Both the position numbers and the translations under genes were made by a program. From an uncultured Pelagibacteraceae bacterium (lineage in GTDB: Bacteria; Pseudomonadota; Alphaproteobacteria; Pelagibacterales; Pelagibacteraceae), in assembly GCA_902538915.1 (NCBI GenBank), contig CACBGZ010000002.1:1-64000 (forward strand): DNA of 64,000 nucleotides. Reading direction: 5' to 3'. The notes under the pieces are model-generated. The model was not told the origin of the DNA, searched no databases, and worked only from the letters and a program-made list of their open reading frames with translations. Shown one piece after another: positions 61,763 through 64,000 of the stretch (the stretch's first letter is position 1; each line of letters begins with the position of its first letter).

Positions 61763-63583
61763 TTATTCAACGGTTACAGATTTGGCTAAATTTCTAGGCT
61801 TATCTATATCATAACCTTTTTTTAATGCTGAATAATAAGCGAGTTTTTGTAATGGCACTGTTAAAAGAAAAGGTAAAAGATCTGCATTTGTAGTTTCAAC
61901 CTCAATCGTTTCCCAAATATTTTCTGAAATAATTTCATCTTTACTTTTATTTGTTATCAATAAAACTTTCGCACCTCTGGCAATTACTTCCTGCATGTTA
62001 GAAATAGTTTTTTTATAGTAATCATCCCTAGGGGCTAGAACAACTACTGGCATACCCTCCTCGATGAGTGCTAACGGCCCATGTTTCATTTCACCGGCAG
62101 GATAACCTTCTGCGTGGATATAAGATAATTCTTTAAGCTTCAATGCCCCTTCAAGTGCAATCGGATAAGAAAAGCCTCTGCCTAAAAACATTGATCCTTT
62201 TGCCTCATTAAAAGTTTTGGATATTGTTTGAATTTTATTATCAGTTAATAAAGTCTGTTGGACTAAATCGGGCAACTCTTTTAAATCTTTGAGTTTTTTA
62301 TTGAATAATTCTCTCTTGAGATCCTTTCTCAAAAAACCAAGTTTTAAGGCTAATAAATAAAGTATCAAAATTTGTCCTAAAAAAGCTTTAGTCGAAGCAA
62401 CACCAATTTCAATGCCACAATGAATTGGCAATACAAATTCTGAGTCTCTTGCAATTGAGCTTTCAATAACATTAACTACTGAACATGTCTTCATTTCTTT
62501 AGATTTGCATAAGCTTAATGCTGCATAAGTATCAGCCGTTTCACCAGATTGAGAGACAAATACATATAAAGTATCTTTTTTAAATCTATTTTTTCTATAT
62601 CTAAACTCTGAAGCTATATCGACATTAACATTTAAAGTTGTTAGTTCTTCAAACCAATACTTTGCCATCAAGCATGAATGATAAGCTGTACCACAACCTA
62701 TTAATGTAATTGTTGAAATTTCATTTATTTTCCACGGAAAGTTGAAGATATTAATATCATTATTTGATGTATCTAAGTACTCCTTAATTCCATTTTTTAG
62801 AGTAGTTGGTTGTTCCTCTATCTCCTTTGCCATGAAATGTTTATAATCACCTTTGTCATATTTTTCTTCTTCAGATGACAGTTCTAAAACTTTTTTATTT
62901 ATCTTTATTCCGTCTTCATTAAAAAATTCTACGTGATCTTTTTTAATTACACAAAATTCTCCATCACTTAAGTAAGTTATTTTATTGGTCATTGATTTAA
63001 GTGCATAGGAGTCTGAACCTAGATAATTTTCATTTGGACCATAACCCACAGCCAAGGGTGATCCTCTTCTAGCTCCAATAATTAAATCTGGTTGATCTTT
63101 AAATATAATTCCTAAAGCAAAACTGCCATGAAGAGATTTTAAAGTTTTTGTAATTGAGTTAATAATATTTTCTGTTTTTAAATTCTCTGTAATTAAATGA
63201 ACGATTACTTCAGTATCTGTTTGTGATTTAAATTTATGTCCCTTACTAACCAGAAATTTTTTTAACAACGTAGAATTTTCAATTATACCATTGTGAACAA
63301 CCGAGACATTTTGAGAAGAGTGAGGGTGAGCATTTATACTATTAGGAAGACCATGCGTCGCCCATCTTACATGTCCGATCCCAATCGTACCAACCATATT
63401 TTGAACTACAGAATTTTTTTCAAGATTATCAACTCTGCCCTCTAATTTAACTTCATTGATAGATCCAGCAGAAAGAGTTGCGATACCTGCTGAGTCATAG
63501 CCTCTATATTCCAATTTCTTAAGAGAATTTATAATTGAAGCAGAAACCGGTTTCTTGCTGTTGATACCAATAATTCCACACAT
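61763..63583 (-). CDS. glmS: Glutamine--fructose-6-phosphate aminotransferase
   Basis: MCGIIGINSKKPV...LEYRGYDSAGIA; two SIS domains. Confidence 0.97.
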   Translation of the reverse strand: MCGIIGINSKKPVSASIINSLKKLEYRGYDSAGIATLSAGSINEVKLEGRVDNLEKNSVVQNMVGTIGIGHVRWATHGLPNSINAHPHSSQNVSVVHNGIIENSTLLKKFLVSKGHKFKSQTDTEVIVHLITENLKTENIINSITKTLKSLHGSFALGIIFKDQPDLIIGARRGSPLAVGYGPNENYLGSDSYALKSMTNKITYLSDGEFCVIKKDHVEFFNEDGIKINKKVLELSSEEEKYDKGDYKHFMAKEIEEQPTTLKNGIKEYLDTSNNDINIFNFPWKINEISTITLIGCGTAYHSCLMAKYWFEELTTLNVNVDIASEFRYRKNRFKKDTLYVFVSQSGETADTYAALSLCKSKEMKTCSVVNVIESSIARDSEFVLPIHCGIEIGVASTKAFLGQILILYLLALKLGFLRKDLKRELFNKKLKDLKELPDLVQQTLLTDNKIQTISKTFNEAKGSMFLGRGFSYPIALEGALKLKELSYIHAEGYPAGEMKHGPLALIEEGMPVVVLAPRDDYYKKTISNMQEVIARGAKVLLITNKSKDEIISENIWETIEVETTNADLLPFLLTVPLQKLAYYSALKKGYDIDKPRNLAKSVTVE

Positions 63584-63585
63584 AT

Positions 63586-64000
63586 TTATTTTTTCTTTCT
63601 TTTATAATTTTTAATTTCTGATTGTAAAGTTCGTGTAAGGGCTAGTGTCTTATTATTTACATTCTTTGTTATTACTGAACCTGCACCAACAACGCTATTT
63701 TTACCTATTGTAATTGGAGCAACTAATGCTGAATTTGATCCAACAAAAGCATTATCTTTTATAATCGTTTTATTTTTTTTAATTCCATCATAATTACATG
63801 TAATAGTTCCTGCTCCGACATTAACTGACTTACCTATAGTGCTATCACCGATATATGATAAGTGATTTGCTTTAGATTTTTGTCCTAGTGTAGATTTTTT
63901 TATTTCAACAAAATTACCAACTTTAGATCCTTTTTTTAAAGTTGTGCCAGGTCTTATTCGTGCATAAGGACCAATCTCAACACTGTTCTCAATTTTACAA
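63586..64000 (-). CDS. glmU: GlmU C-terminal part (N-terminus beyond window)
   Basis: Translated minus strand: ...[64 protein letters not shown]...; left-handed beta-helix hexapeptides. Confidence 0.93.
   Translation of the reverse strand, partial: CKIENSVEIGPYARIRPGTTLKKGSKVGNFVEIKKSTLGQKSKANHLSYIGDSTIGKSVNVGAGTITCNYDGIKKNKTIIKDNAFVGSNSALVAPITIGKNSVVGAGSVITKNVNNKTLALTRTLQSEIKNYKRKKK

Overview
AT-rich, gene-dense window from a streamlined alphaproteobacterium, most likely SAR11/Pelagibacterales (inferred from gene content and compactness; no phylogeny was run). About 0-20 kb is one co-directional minus-strand block: tRNA-Tyr, tRNA-Gly, tuf, tRNA-Trp, secE, nusG, rplKAJL, rpoBC, rpsLG, fusA, rpsJ and the S10 operon down to rplP. 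The most notable structure is at 23.6-29.3 kb. A complete tRNA-Leu(UAA) is followed by two more copies of a ~108-bp segment made of its 5' half plus upstream promoter. These copies delimit two tandem elements with no integrase: 1.82 kb with a DUF4268-like nuclease and a lipoprotein, and 3.65 kb with a single-chain type IIG-like R-M protein and a small protein starting MQQLELF. The shared repeat begins exactly at the 7-nt anticodon loop. Both elements carry the same arrangement of twin 11-bp-spaced arm repeats and 10-bp-periodic iterons at matching distances from the core. This fits a family of non-autonomous, tRNA-5'-half-targeting defence elements mobilised by a recombinase in trans. Other points of interest: an EEVS-like C7-cyclitol synthase, a glucosylglycerate-type synthesis/phosphorolysis/transport cluster, an unlisted truncated BolA (50 aa) next to a monothiol glutaredoxin, a LamG autotransporter, and an ABC permease with a large inserted domain.
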